From contig NZ_QEVW01000005.1 in NCBI RefSeq assembly GCF_003287275.1, positions 620,001-684,000 of the forward strand: a DNA stretch of 64,000 nt, written 5' to 3'. The notes below the pieces were generated by a model. The model ran no database searches and had not been told where the DNA came from. It was given only the letters and a program-made list of their open reading frames with translations. Every line of letters starts with the position of its first letter. Position 1 is the stretch's first letter. This DNA is from Paenibacillus taichungensis. Its GTDB lineage: Bacteria; Bacillota; Bacilli; Paenibacillales; Paenibacillaceae. Shown here one piece after another: positions 1-7,403 of this stretch. The translations under genes were made by a program, and so were the position numbers.

Positions 1-930
1 TTTGGCGTCAGACAAAATGATTTTGAAAGCTTCGGTCACTTTCTCTGTTGTCGCACCGCCCCCAACATCGAGGAAGTTGGCCGGGTCGCCGCCATAGTAT
101 TTGATGATATCCATCGTCGCCATCGCAAGTCCTGCACCATTAACCATACAGCCGATGTTGCCATCGAGTGCTATGTAGCTCAGGTCGTATTTGGAAGCTT
201 CGATTTCTTTTTCGTCTTCTTCATCCAGATCACGCAGTTCCAAAATGTCTTTGTGACGGAACAAGGCGTTGGAATCAAAATTCAATTTTGCATCCAGCGC
301 GATAACGTTTCCATCTCCGGTAACAACGAGTGGATTGATCTCGGCAATGGAGCAATCTTTTTCAACAAACGCTGTGTACAACGCAAGCATAAACTTAACC
401 GCTTTGTTCACCAACTCATTCGGAATACGAATGCTGTACGCCAGTTTACGTGCCTGGAACACTTGCAATCCAATTGCAGGGTCAATGATTTCTTTGAAAA
501 TTTTCTCAGGTGTAGCTTCAGCTACTTCTTCGATCTCTGTACCGCCTTCTTCGGAAGCCATCATTACGACGCGGCCTGTGGCACGGTCCACAACAACACC
601 CACATAATACTCTTTGCGGATATCGCATCCTTCTTCAATCAGAAGACGCTTCACTTCTTTACCTTCAGGTCCAGTCTGGTGTGTTACCAATACTTTTCCC
701 AAAATTTCGGATGCGTAAGCACGAACTTCGTCGATACTTTTCGCTACTTTCACGCCGCCGGCTTTCCCCCGGCCACCTGCATGAATTTGCGCTTTGACTA
801 CAGTCACCGGACTGCCCAGTGCCTCTGCGGCCGCAACCGCTTCATCGACTGTATAAGCAACCTTTCCGTTTGGAACGGTGACTCCATACTGTTTCAGTAC
901 TTCTTTTCCTTGATATTCATGGATATTCAT
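1..930 (-). CDS. sucC: Succinyl-CoA ligase (ADP-forming) beta subunit, 3' end cut by window
   Basis: The TCA-cycle enzyme subunit that binds nucleotide and, with SucD, interconverts succinyl-CoA and succinate with substrate-level phosphorylation. Translating leftward from an ATG at 928-930 gives 310 codons beginning [17 protein letters not shown], the typical ATP-grasp N-terminus. The glycine-rich stretch [16 protein letters not shown] near residues 45-60 and [11 protein letters not shown] near residue 210 are family hallmarks, and [18 protein letters not shown] is near residue 270. The start is supported by GGAGGA 8 bases upstream. The stop and sucD should lie beyond the left edge. In Bacillus, sucCD follows ylqH; here ohrR, comM and others intervene. 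The start is about 250 bases from the ohrR-like gene, and that gap holds a promoter-like region with a cre-like element. Confidence 0.97.
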   Translation of the reverse strand, partial: MNIHEYQGKEVLKQYGVTVPNGKVAYTVDEAVAAAEALGSPVTVVKAQIHAGGRGKAGGVKVAKSIDEVRAYASEILGKVLVTHQTGPEGKEVKRLLIEEGCDIRKEYYVGVVVDRATGRVVMMASEEGGTEIEEVAEATPEKIFKEIIDPAIGLQVFQARKLAYSIRIPNELVNKAVKFMLALYTAFVEKDCSIAEINPLVVTGDGNVIALDAKLNFDSNALFRHKDILELRDLDEEDEKEIEASKYDLSYIALDGNIGCMVNGAGLAMATMDIIKYYGGDPANFLDVGGGATTEKVTEAFKIILSDAK

Positions 931-1021
931 TCTCGAATCCTCCTATCAACATGACTGCAACAAGGCGGGTTGGTAGACTAACAAAAGACAAATGTTGACT
1001 ATTTTCACTTAAACCCAATTC

Positions 1022-1102
1022 ATTGTAACATGTTTTTAAAACGCTTTCCTTAAAAAAGTAATGGTTAATAGACAGTATTTTGATATGGGTATGATCCCAT
1101 AT
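1022..1102 (-). promoter_or_regulatory. Putative sucC promoter with cre-like site and upstream palindrome
   Basis: Reading leftward, TACAAT at 1022-1027 preceded by TGT makes an extended -10 for sucC; no good -35 is visible. A cre-like element (GGAAAGCGTTTTAA on the minus strand, 1036-1049, two mismatches to the usual CcpA consensus) covers the -35 area. Further upstream ATATGGG (1083-1089) and CCCATAT (1096-1102) form a perfect 7+7 inverted repeat with a 6-base spacer and no following T-run. This suggests carbon-source control of sucCD but is sequence inference only. Confidence 0.4.
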
Positions 1103-1124
1103 TGTGAATGCTTGGATATTAATG

Positions 1125-1156
1125 GAAAAAAACCTTAGCTAATAAGCCAAGGTTTC
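1125..1156 (-). terminator. Intrinsic terminator of the ohrR-like gene
   Basis: On the minus strand AAACCTTGGCT, loop TATT, AGCTAAGGTTT is followed by a T-run. It lies just past the stop of the MarR-family gene, separating it from sucC. Confidence 0.85.
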
Positions 1157-1180
1157 TTAATAGTAATACGATGTTGCATT

Positions 1181-1636
1181 TTATTTTTTGGCTTCTTTGG
1201 TGTTGGTTTGATGTACTTTCTCCAGCAGTCCCTTGAACTGTCCCAGTAAAGATTCGAACTCAGTACTGTTCAGACATGCATCTTCCTGGATCGCTTCAGG
1301 TATAGACAAGGCTTTATGGCGAAGTTCCCGCCCAGCGTCTGTAAGTGTAATCAATACTTTCCGTTCGTCCTGAGCTGAACGTTCGCGATGAATAAGTCCT
1401 GCTGACTGCAAACGTTTAAGAAGAGGCGTCAATGTCCCTGAATCGAGGTAAAGTGCCTCTCCGATTTCCTTAACCGTACATTCTTCACGTTCCCACAATA
1501 CCATCAAGACCAGGTATTGAGAGTAGGTTACCCCAAGCACCTCAAGATAGGGTTGGTACATCTTCGTAATTTCACGTGAACAAGCGTATATGGCAAAGCA
1601 TAATTGGTTATCCAGCTTCAAACTTTCATTCTGCAT
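1181..1636 (-). CDS. ohrR: MarR-family organic peroxide sensor, OhrR-like
   Basis: A 151-residue winged-helix repressor. The N-terminal LDNQLCFAIYACSRE closely follows the Bacillus OhrR signature around its reactive cysteine, and DSGTLTPLLKRL plus DERKVLITLT are the MarR recognition helix and wing. OhrR proteins release DNA when the N-terminal cysteine (Cys13 here) is oxidised by organic hydroperoxides. This protein also has Cys19, Cys53 and Cys121; Cys121 sits roughly where two-cysteine OhrR proteins place the resolving residue. No ohr peroxiredoxin gene is adjacent, so the target is elsewhere or unseen. The start ATG has only a weak ribosome site. It could alternatively be another MarR redox sensor, but the Cys13 context argues for OhrR. 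Confidence 0.85.
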   Translation of the reverse strand: MQNESLKLDNQLCFAIYACSREITKMYQPYLEVLGVTYSQYLVLMVLWEREECTVKEIGEALYLDSGTLTPLLKRLQSAGLIHRERSAQDERKVLITLTDAGRELRHKALSIPEAIQEDACLNSTEFESLLGQFKGLLEKVHQTNTKEAKK

Positions 1637-2158
1637 AGATCTGTCCCACCTACCTATTGTGCATTCTATATTCCTTTTTCATAGAGGTTACCCCCTGATA
1701 TAACCGCTAGAATTTGCGAATTATTAGGAGCCCTTCATCTATCTTATCATAAATTAGTAAAAAAACAGAATAATTGAGCACAAATGATTTTACTTTTCTA
1801 TTTAATAGCGATAAATTAAATTGCATAAAACATAATTTGAAGCATAGATAAATGAAATCTATGACAACGTAACAAAAAACTCTTGATATGTTGAAACAGC
1901 TTCGCCGCGCGTTTACATACTCTTCCATGACAACTCGACATTGATCGGAACTGAATATCCTTTAATTCTGAGAGAAACTTTATGTGGAAACTGTAAACAA
2001 TTCAGGAGGCAGGGAGATACACAACAGCTATGACGATGATGGGTTGACGCCCTGATTTCTTTTATATAAAATGCTTGTTAGAAGCTGAGGAAGCACCTTA
2101 ATTCGTAGACTGGCCTGTATTATGCGCGCCAAAGACGAAGTGAGGTGTTTCTTTTATT
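1637..2158. other. Divergent intergenic region between ohrR-like gene and comM
   Basis: This is a 520-base A+T-rich spacer. It holds the comM promoter (2044-2072). I looked for the TACAATT/AATTGTA-type OhrR operator near 1640-1750 and did not see it. A 73-codon leftward reading frame at 1707-1928 has no ribosome site or recognisable features and is probably chance. Confidence 0.5.
2044..2072 (+). promoter_or_regulatory. SigA-type promoter for comM
   Basis: TTGACG at 2044-2049, a 17-base spacer, and TAAAAT at 2067-2072, about 85 bases ahead of the comM start. Both boxes are 5 of 6 matches to the housekeeping consensus. Confidence 0.6.
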
Positions 2159-3763
2159 ATGTACGGAAAACTGCATAGTGCCTGTTTATATGGAATTGAC
2201 GGGGTTTTAATTGAAGTGGAAACAGACTTGTCGAACGGGCTACCCCAGACGTCTATTATCGGATTGCCGGATTCGGCTATTCGTGAAGCGGTTGAACGTG
2301 TTCGTGCAGCTATAAAAAACTGTGGTTACCAGTATCCGTTGCAACGGATTACGATTAATCTGGCCCCCGCTGATCTGCGCAAGGAAGGCTCTTCTTTCGA
2401 TCTTGCCATCGCTATTGGTTTACTTACAACAAGTGGTCAGCTGGTACTTCCAGTAGAGGAAAGGACATTGGTAGTGGGTGAGCTGGCATTGGACGGTTCA
2501 GTGAGATCTGTACCTGGCATTTTGTCCATGGTAGATTTGGCCAAACGGCAAGGCTTTACCTCCATTCTTCTGCCCGCCGATAATCTGGAAGAGGCTTCAT
2601 TAATTCGGGGTATTCAGGTATATGGTATTCGTCATTTGCAAGATATCGCACCTGAACAAGCAACGAATTCAAAGAACAAGAAAGGAATAATGCAGAATAC
2701 GGGGCCTGTTGTTTTAAAAGATTACGCCCATCTCTCTGCTCTGAATCCCAATTTCGGTGATATGGAGCGCCATGAGGGCCCAATGCGATCTCCATCGTTG
2801 GACGATGATTATAGTGATGTTCTGGGGCAGCATCATGTGAAGCGGGCACTCATGATTGCCGCAGCAGGCATGCACAATATTTTGCTGGTCGGACCTCCGG
2901 GCACAGGGAAAACCATGTTAATTAAACGGCTGCCTACGATTCTCCCACCATTGTCCGAAGACGAAGCGCTGGAAGTAACCAAAGTGCTAAGTGCCGCAGG
3001 CAAGCTTAAAGATACTTCAAATGGTCTCATCGCAGACAGACCCTTTCGCTCTCCACACCATACGATATCCACATCAGGTCTCATTGGAGGCGGCGGCATC
3101 CCCAAACCGGGTGAAGTAAGTCTTGCCCACCGGGGTATATTGTTTCTGGATGAGCTGCCTGAGTTTCAGCGGCAAGTCCTAGAAGTGTTAAGACAACCAT
3201 TGGAGGATCGTAAAGTCACCATTAGTCGAGCGAGAGCCGCGTTCACATTTCCAGCACAATTTATGCTCGCCTGTTCTATGAATCCCTGTCCTTGCGGATA
3301 TCTCTCTGCCCAATCGGAGGATCAACGCTGTATATGCAGTCCTGCCCGTGTTGCTGCCTACCGTGCCAAAATCTCGGGACCGCTGCTAGATCGCATCGAC
3401 CTTCAGGTCGAAGTTCCTCCCCCGAGCGAGTGGCGCAAGGCTGGCGCTTCTCCTTCGTCTGCGGAAATGCAGGCCAAAGTCATTCATGCTCATCATATTC
3501 AGGCCGCACGATATGCTAATAGTTCAGTTCGCTGGAATAGCCAGTTATCAGGAACCCTTCTTCGTCGAACAATCCGCCTGCCTGAAGAAGCAGACCTACT
3601 GCTCCAGCAGACACTGCAAGCACTGAACCTGAGCATGCGTGCACATGATCGAATTATCAAGATGGCCCAGACGATCTCAGACTTGGATCATGATGGCGTC
3701 ATTTTGACAGCCCACGTGGCTGAGGCGATTCAGTATCGTCAACTGGATTTGAATTTATTTTGA
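2159..3763 (+). CDS. comM: YifB/ComM-family Mg-chelatase-like AAA+ ATPase
   Basis: A 534-residue protein. The N-terminal about 170 residues carry a Lon-type S5 fold (VEVETDLSNGLPQTSIIGLPD). The AAA+ core has Walker A GPPGTGKTM near residue 243, Walker B ILFLDELPEF near 330, and SMNPCPCGY near 375. A C-terminal Mg-chelatase helical domain ends in AEAIQYRQLD. In Gram-negatives ComM is a hexameric helicase that promotes branch migration during natural transformation; the role in Bacillota is less settled. The start is ATG with GAGGTG upstream. It runs opposite to its neighbours and converges on the nitroreductase gene. Confidence 0.93.
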   Translation: MYGKLHSACLYGIDGVLIEVETDLSNGLPQTSIIGLPDSAIREAVERVRAAIKNCGYQYPLQRITINLAPADLRKEGSSFDLAIAIGLLTTSGQLVLPVEERTLVVGELALDGSVRSVPGILSMVDLAKRQGFTSILLPADNLEEASLIRGIQVYGIRHLQDIAPEQATNSKNKKGIMQNTGPVVLKDYAHLSALNPNFGDMERHEGPMRSPSLDDDYSDVLGQHHVKRALMIAAAGMHNILLVGPPGTGKTMLIKRLPTILPPLSEDEALEVTKVLSAAGKLKDTSNGLIADRPFRSPHHTISTSGLIGGGGIPKPGEVSLAHRGILFLDELPEFQRQVLEVLRQPLEDRKVTISRARAAFTFPAQFMLACSMNPCPCGYLSAQSEDQRCICSPARVAAYRAKISGPLLDRIDLQVEVPPPSEWRKAGASPSSAEMQAKVIHAHHIQAARYANSSVRWNSQLSGTLLRRTIRLPEEADLLLQQTLQALNLSMRAHDRIIKMAQTISDLDHDGVILTAHVAEAIQYRQLDLNLF

Positions 3764-3901
3764 GCGAGGATCATCAAGGCAGTAAAGGCTATAAGGGATA
3801 TAAGGTGAAATACGTGCCTTCGCCATTCAGCTTCATGAAAGGTTCAAGCGAGATATCTGTAGATTTCAAATTCATGGCTAAATAGTTTTACAAATCAAAC
3901 A

Positions 3902-3950
3902 CCCCTGCATATATATCCTCTTTATAAGAGAGGAGACATACGTGCAGGGG
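3902..3950. terminator. Hairpin between convergent comM and nitroreductase genes
   Basis: CCCCTGCA (3902-3909) and TGCAGGGG (3943-3950) pair, with an inner CCTCT/AGAGG stem. The flanking T-runs are short on both strands, so this is a plausible shared but weak terminator. Confidence 0.55.
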
Positions 3951-3997
3951 CTTTGCATAGAGCATTACGTACGAATGAATAGCGAACAAGATATCAA

Positions 3998-4549
3998 TTA
4001 TTCAAATATAGTCAGCTTGTCTTTGGCTGGTGTACGTTCTTTGGCAGAAGGAATAACCTCTGGATACCCCATGTAAACCATGCCTATAATTTTTTCCCCA
4101 GCCTGAATGCCAAGGGACTTACGGAATTTGGGTCCATACAGGAAAGGCTTGGTTACCCAGAACGTACCAATGTCTTCACTCCATGCCGCGAGTAGGAAGT
4201 TCTGTACCAATGCGCTTACTGCTGCAAAATCTTCATCCCAGATATTCTGGCGCGGATCTTCTTCCATAACGACAAGCATGACGGCAGGGATCTGCTTGAT
4301 ATTGGCAGAGAACTTGTTATCCTCTCCCATCTCTGCATCAATAGCGTCTGCCAGCTTGTTCAGTCCATTTCCGCTAAACAATAAAAACCGCCACGGCTCA
4401 CGCAATTTGTGATTGGGTGCCCATACGGCTGTGTCCAACAAATCAATAATCTGCTGTGTGGGAACAGCTTCTTTTTTAAACTTTTTGACTGTACGGCGAT
4501 TTTGAATGGCTTCTCTTACGGCGTTACCCGTTTGGGTAGATTTACTCAT
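3998..4549 (-). CDS. Nitroreductase-family FMN oxidoreductase
   Basis: A 183-residue member of the nitroreductase fold, which binds FMN and reduces nitro compounds, quinones or related substrates with NAD(P)H. RRTVKKFKKEAVP near the N-terminus is the family phosphate-binding motif, and APNHKLREPWRFLLF resembles the YdjA-type subgroup. KIIGMVYMGYPE near residue 160 closes the FMN site. GGGAGG lies 8 bases before the ATG at 4549, which is preferred over an ATG two codons upstream that sits too close to the ribosome site. The physiological substrate cannot be read from the sequence. It is a monocistronic leftward gene between two hairpins. Confidence 0.88.
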   Translation of the reverse strand: MSKSTQTGNAVREAIQNRRTVKKFKKEAVPTQQIIDLLDTAVWAPNHKLREPWRFLLFSGNGLNKLADAIDAEMGEDNKFSANIKQIPAVMLVVMEEDPRQNIWDEDFAAVSALVQNFLLAAWSEDIGTFWVTKPFLYGPKFRKSLGIQAGEKIIGMVYMGYPEVIPSAKERTPAKDKLTIFE

Positions 4550-4740
4550 GACCATGCCTCCCAGATTATAAAAAATTATCCGTGACCGCAGTTCAAGCCT
4601 GCGATATGAATCGACTCATTTATGAAAAACAAACGGTGCATTAAAACTGGATTACCCTCTTGATTATACACTGATCTGTTCATTGGATTCAAAGGAATGC
4701 GGATAACATTATTTCGTTCTGGTTATTTCCAATGCAAAAT

Positions 4741-4789
4741 GGCGACTTCGACTCTTCACCTCGGAGGGATTCTTAGAGTCAACGTCGCC
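4741..4789 (-). terminator. Hairpin after the secreted repeat protein gene
   Basis: GGCGAC..GACTCT and AGAGTC..GTCGCC pair in two stacked stems. The plus strand is followed by TTTCTT and the minus strand by ATTTTG, so it may work in both directions. It lies just after the stop at 4816 of the leftward gene. Confidence 0.6.
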
Positions 4790-4815
4790 TTTCTTCATTA
4801 TAAATAGCTATTTGA

Positions 4816-6036
4816 TTAATACGGGTATGATCCTGCTCCTTCAAACTTCCCATTCACAAAATCCATTTTGTTTATTTTCTCCTGATTGCCTGCCACGTCC
4901 GTACTGAAATATTCCACAATTTTGACATCAGGAGCATAGATTTTTACTGGCACCGTAAACGTGATCCACTCACCGCCATTAATTCTATACTGGGTGATCT
5001 TCAAACCTGATCCGTTAACTTCGTCCGTTGCCTTTAACTTAAAATTAAAACCATTAATATATTGTTTTCCGTTGGATACCTCTGTCAAAGGAACTAAAGC
5101 ATATTTGGTTACAGGCGGGGTTTTGTCTACATTACGCTTGAGAATAAAATCAAAAGTATTGTTAGGTCCTTTGACCAAAGTTACCCTAATCGTTTGCTTG
5201 ATATAACCATCCGCTTCAACAGAGATTGTGCTTGATCCCGGAGACAGTCGATTTATGGAATACTTCCCTTGTTTGTCTGTTATCATCTTAAGATTATAAA
5301 TAGATACCGTGGCCCCTACCACTGGCCTCCCCTGTTCATCTTGTACCAAGCCACTCACCTTGGCGGCCTCTTGAAGTGTTATGTTCAACTTCTCTGTAAC
5401 ACCGGTGTATAGAAAAAGATATTTTGTGTAAGGAACATATCCATCTGCATCAACCGAAACCACAATATCAGGGGCGGAATAAGGATTAATACCTGTAATT
5501 GCGTAGTTGCCATCCTTGTCCGTCTTTACAGACTGGCTGACTGTTGTTGCTTTAATGACAGCACCTACAACTGGTTTTCCTGATTGATCAGTAACTTTGC
5601 CTACGACGGTGGCTGGCTCATAGAGGGAAAAATTAAATTGCCTTGTTTCTCCCGGAGACAAATAATTGCTAATATAATTGTTGTGGGTGTCCAAGTACCC
5701 CTTGGCAACCAGACTAATCCTGATGGTTATTCCTTCACTTGACGTGATTTCAAAATTGTACTCTCCCTTGGAATTGGTTTTAACTGTTTTGTTTCCTATT
5801 TCTCTGTTTTCTAATGTGTACATCTTGATAGTTACATCTACATCTTTCACCGGAAAACCATCCATATCAGTAATTTTCCCATAAATTTTTGAAGTTTGAA
5901 CAATATTATCAACTTGCCCCTCCGCAGAAGCATTTTTGGATGCAGCATATGTCGTTCCAGAATGCAGCAGTCCACACACCCCGAAAAATAGTAAAAACAC
6001 ACTTAAACGAACCATCCATTTCCATTGACTACTCAT
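4816..6036 (-). CDS. Secreted protein with three carboxypeptidase-regulatory-like repeats
   Basis: A 406-residue exported protein. The signal peptide (hydrophobic VFLLFFGVCGLL, cleavage probably after TTYAA) is followed by three tandem beta-sandwich repeats at roughly residues 48-130, 138-220 and 225-300. Each opens with a G-x-V/I-x-D motif and contains TDKDGNY, NSKGEYNF or TDKQGKY turns typical of CarboxypepD_reg/CnaB-like domains. The C-terminal about 95 residues (GLKITQYRINGGEW, YFSTDVAGNQE) resemble the OmpL47-type beta domain found in cell-surface proteins. No LPXTG anchor, catalytic motif or C-terminal membrane segment is seen, so it is probably soluble or loosely wall-associated. The function is unknown; carbohydrate or protein binding is a guess. 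Confidence 0.8.
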   Translation of the reverse strand: MSSQWKWMVRLSVFLLFFGVCGLLHSGTTYAASKNASAEGQVDNIVQTSKIYGKITDMDGFPVKDVDVTIKMYTLENREIGNKTVKTNSKGEYNFEITSSEGITIRISLVAKGYLDTHNNYISNYLSPGETRQFNFSLYEPATVVGKVTDQSGKPVVGAVIKATTVSQSVKTDKDGNYAITGINPYSAPDIVVSVDADGYVPYTKYLFLYTGVTEKLNITLQEAAKVSGLVQDEQGRPVVGATVSIYNLKMITDKQGKYSINRLSPGSSTISVEADGYIKQTIRVTLVKGPNNTFDFILKRNVDKTPPVTKYALVPLTEVSNGKQYINGFNFKLKATDEVNGSGLKITQYRINGGEWITFTVPVKIYAPDVKIVEYFSTDVAGNQEKINKMDFVNGKFEGAGSYPY

Positions 6037-6610
6037 GACAATCGTTCACCTCATCCAAATATAGTAGTATATATGATTGATAATATGAAATTCTTATATC
6101 TATCTAACTGACTAGCATTTCGAGCTTCCAAAATTCTCCGCCCCATACATATTGCCAAATCCCCTCGCCACCGTTCATGGTTTCACTAATATCTAGCACT
6201 TCCATTCGAGGGGTCTCCCACACCTCTTTTTAATATTTTCTTTTCTCATTTTATTATAAATGATACATTTTGTATCTGTTTATTTTAAGTACTCCAATCT
6301 TTTTAGTCGTTTAGCAACAAGTTAGAAAACACAGCGAACCACAGTGTTTATGGAATTAGAACGATACATATACTTGTTGATGGGATAGAGAGTGCTTTAT
6401 AACAGATAACTCAGTAGAGTAGACTGAATTAAAAACACATCTTTTGAAATCTTATTTAGCAAATTATTAATTAGATGTAGTCCATTAACGACCGGAAAAT
6501 AGAATAATAACAACGGAGATAGGTCCGATTGCTTATGAATAGATACGATTTGTATCCAATTTGCGACTTGTACAGTAGTAATGTTCTTAATTCCTTTTTA
6601 CCGTTTCCTG
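6037..6610. other. A+T-rich intergenic region without a recognisable gene
   Basis: About 570 bases upstream of the secreted repeat protein gene and downstream of yraN. It presumably holds the promoter of the leftward secreted protein gene, but no convincing -35/-10 pair was identified. No RNA gene or repeat is evident. Confidence 0.5.
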
Positions 6611-6669
6611 CTCAAAATAAAAATAACCCACAAGAGAGTCACTTTTTCAAGTGTCTTTCTCATGGGTTA
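6611..6669 (-). terminator. Strong terminator of the rnhB-ylqG-ylqH-yraN operon
   Basis: On the minus strand TAACCCA...TGGGTTA encloses a second stem CACTT/AAGTG, followed by TTTTTATTTT. It begins about 35 bases past the yraN stop. Confidence 0.88.
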
Positions 6670-6702
6670 ACACAGCTGAAGAATCGTGTATATAGTAGGG
6701 AC

Positions 6703-7101
6703 TCAAAATGCATTAATAATATGATCAATCGAAACGGTTCCGCCTGCTTTATCCAGCATGACTGCGATCACATCAAAACGAATTTGATCATTTGTCTCTC
6801 CCGTCATTTGCAAATATACAGATGCGGTTGCACGTACCTGCTGCATTTTACGGATATCTACCGACTCCTGGGGTGTTCCATACAGTCCAGTTCCGCTTCT
6901 ACTGCGGACTTCGATAAAAACAATCATACCTTCATGGGAAGCAACGATATCAATCTCTCCGCTACGACAACGCCAATTGCGCTTCAAAATGCGATAATCA
7001 TGCTCCTGAAGCCAATCGCAAGCAGCTTCTTCACCCAATCGTCCTTTTTGCTGACGTGTAAGTTTGGAAGCTGGCTCCTGTTCTGATCTGCGCTCTACCA
7101 C
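6703..7101 (-). CDS. yraN: YraN-family (UPF0102) endonuclease-like protein
   Basis: A 132-residue protein of the restriction-endonuclease-like fold. GRLGEEAACDWLQEHDYRIL near residue 20, RSGEIDIVASHEGMIVFIEV near 47 and the R-S-R-S-G-T turn are the signature: conserved Glu and Asp plus E-V-R mimic the PD-(D/E)XK nuclease core. A biological substrate is not established. A GTG start at 7101 overlaps the end of ylqH by 7 bases, with GAGGAAG upstream, indicating translational coupling. It is the last gene of the leftward operon. Confidence 0.92.
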   Translation of the reverse strand: MVERRSEQEPASKLTRQQKGRLGEEAACDWLQEHDYRILKRNWRCRSGEIDIVASHEGMIVFIEVRSRSGTGLYGTPQESVDIRKMQQVRATASVYLQMTGETNDQIRFDVIAVMLDKAGGTVSIDHIINAF

Positions 7102-7403
7102 GATTCTTCTTCCTCTCGTCCAGAAGCCATACGGTCAGCTCGATAAATGTAGGTCAACACTTCGGCCACCAGTTGATACAGTTCCGACGGGATCTGTTCA
7201 TCCAAGTCCAGTTTGGAAAGCACTTCAACAAGTGCAGCATCCTCCTGAACAGGTACACCATTTTCCTTGGCTTTATCCAGAATGGCTTCTGCCACTTTGC
7301 CACGGCCTTTGGCTACAACCACTGGTGCCTCGCTCTCACCAGGTACATATTTTAAAGCAACGGCCTTTTTGGACATCAGGTCCGGCTGCGAATCCTCTTT
7401 CAT
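7095..7403 (-). CDS. ylqH: FlhB C-terminal-domain homologue (YlqH)
   Basis: A 102-residue soluble protein equivalent to the cytoplasmic tail of the flagellar export switch FlhB. AVALKYVPGESEAPVVVAKG corresponds to the region after the autocleavage site, and the later IPSELYQLVAEVLTYIYRAD is the conserved C-terminal helix. The NPTH autocleavage motif and the membrane part of FlhB are absent. Such stand-alone FlhB-like proteins are found next to rnhB in Bacillus; their role is unclear. The ATG overlaps the ylqG stop by four bases (ATGA), so the two are coupled. Pairing with a FliK-like gene suggests a functional remnant or specialised variant of the hook-length/export switch module. Confidence 0.88.
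   Translation of the reverse strand: MKEDSQPDLMSKKAVALKYVPGESEAPVVVAKGRGKVAEAILDKAKENGVPVQEDAALVEVLSKLDLDEQIPSELYQLVAEVLTYIYRADRMASGREEEESW

Noticed and set aside
1637..1760. OhrR-type operator
   Set aside because: The expected TACAATT/AATTGTA repeats are not visible.
1707..1928. 73-codon leftward frame between ohrR-like gene and comM
   Set aside because: A+T-rich, no ribosome site, no recognisable sequence; probably chance in a promoter region.
6529..7086. 185-codon rightward frame over yraN
   Set aside because: Antisense to a well-supported gene and runs through its terminator; no ribosome site.
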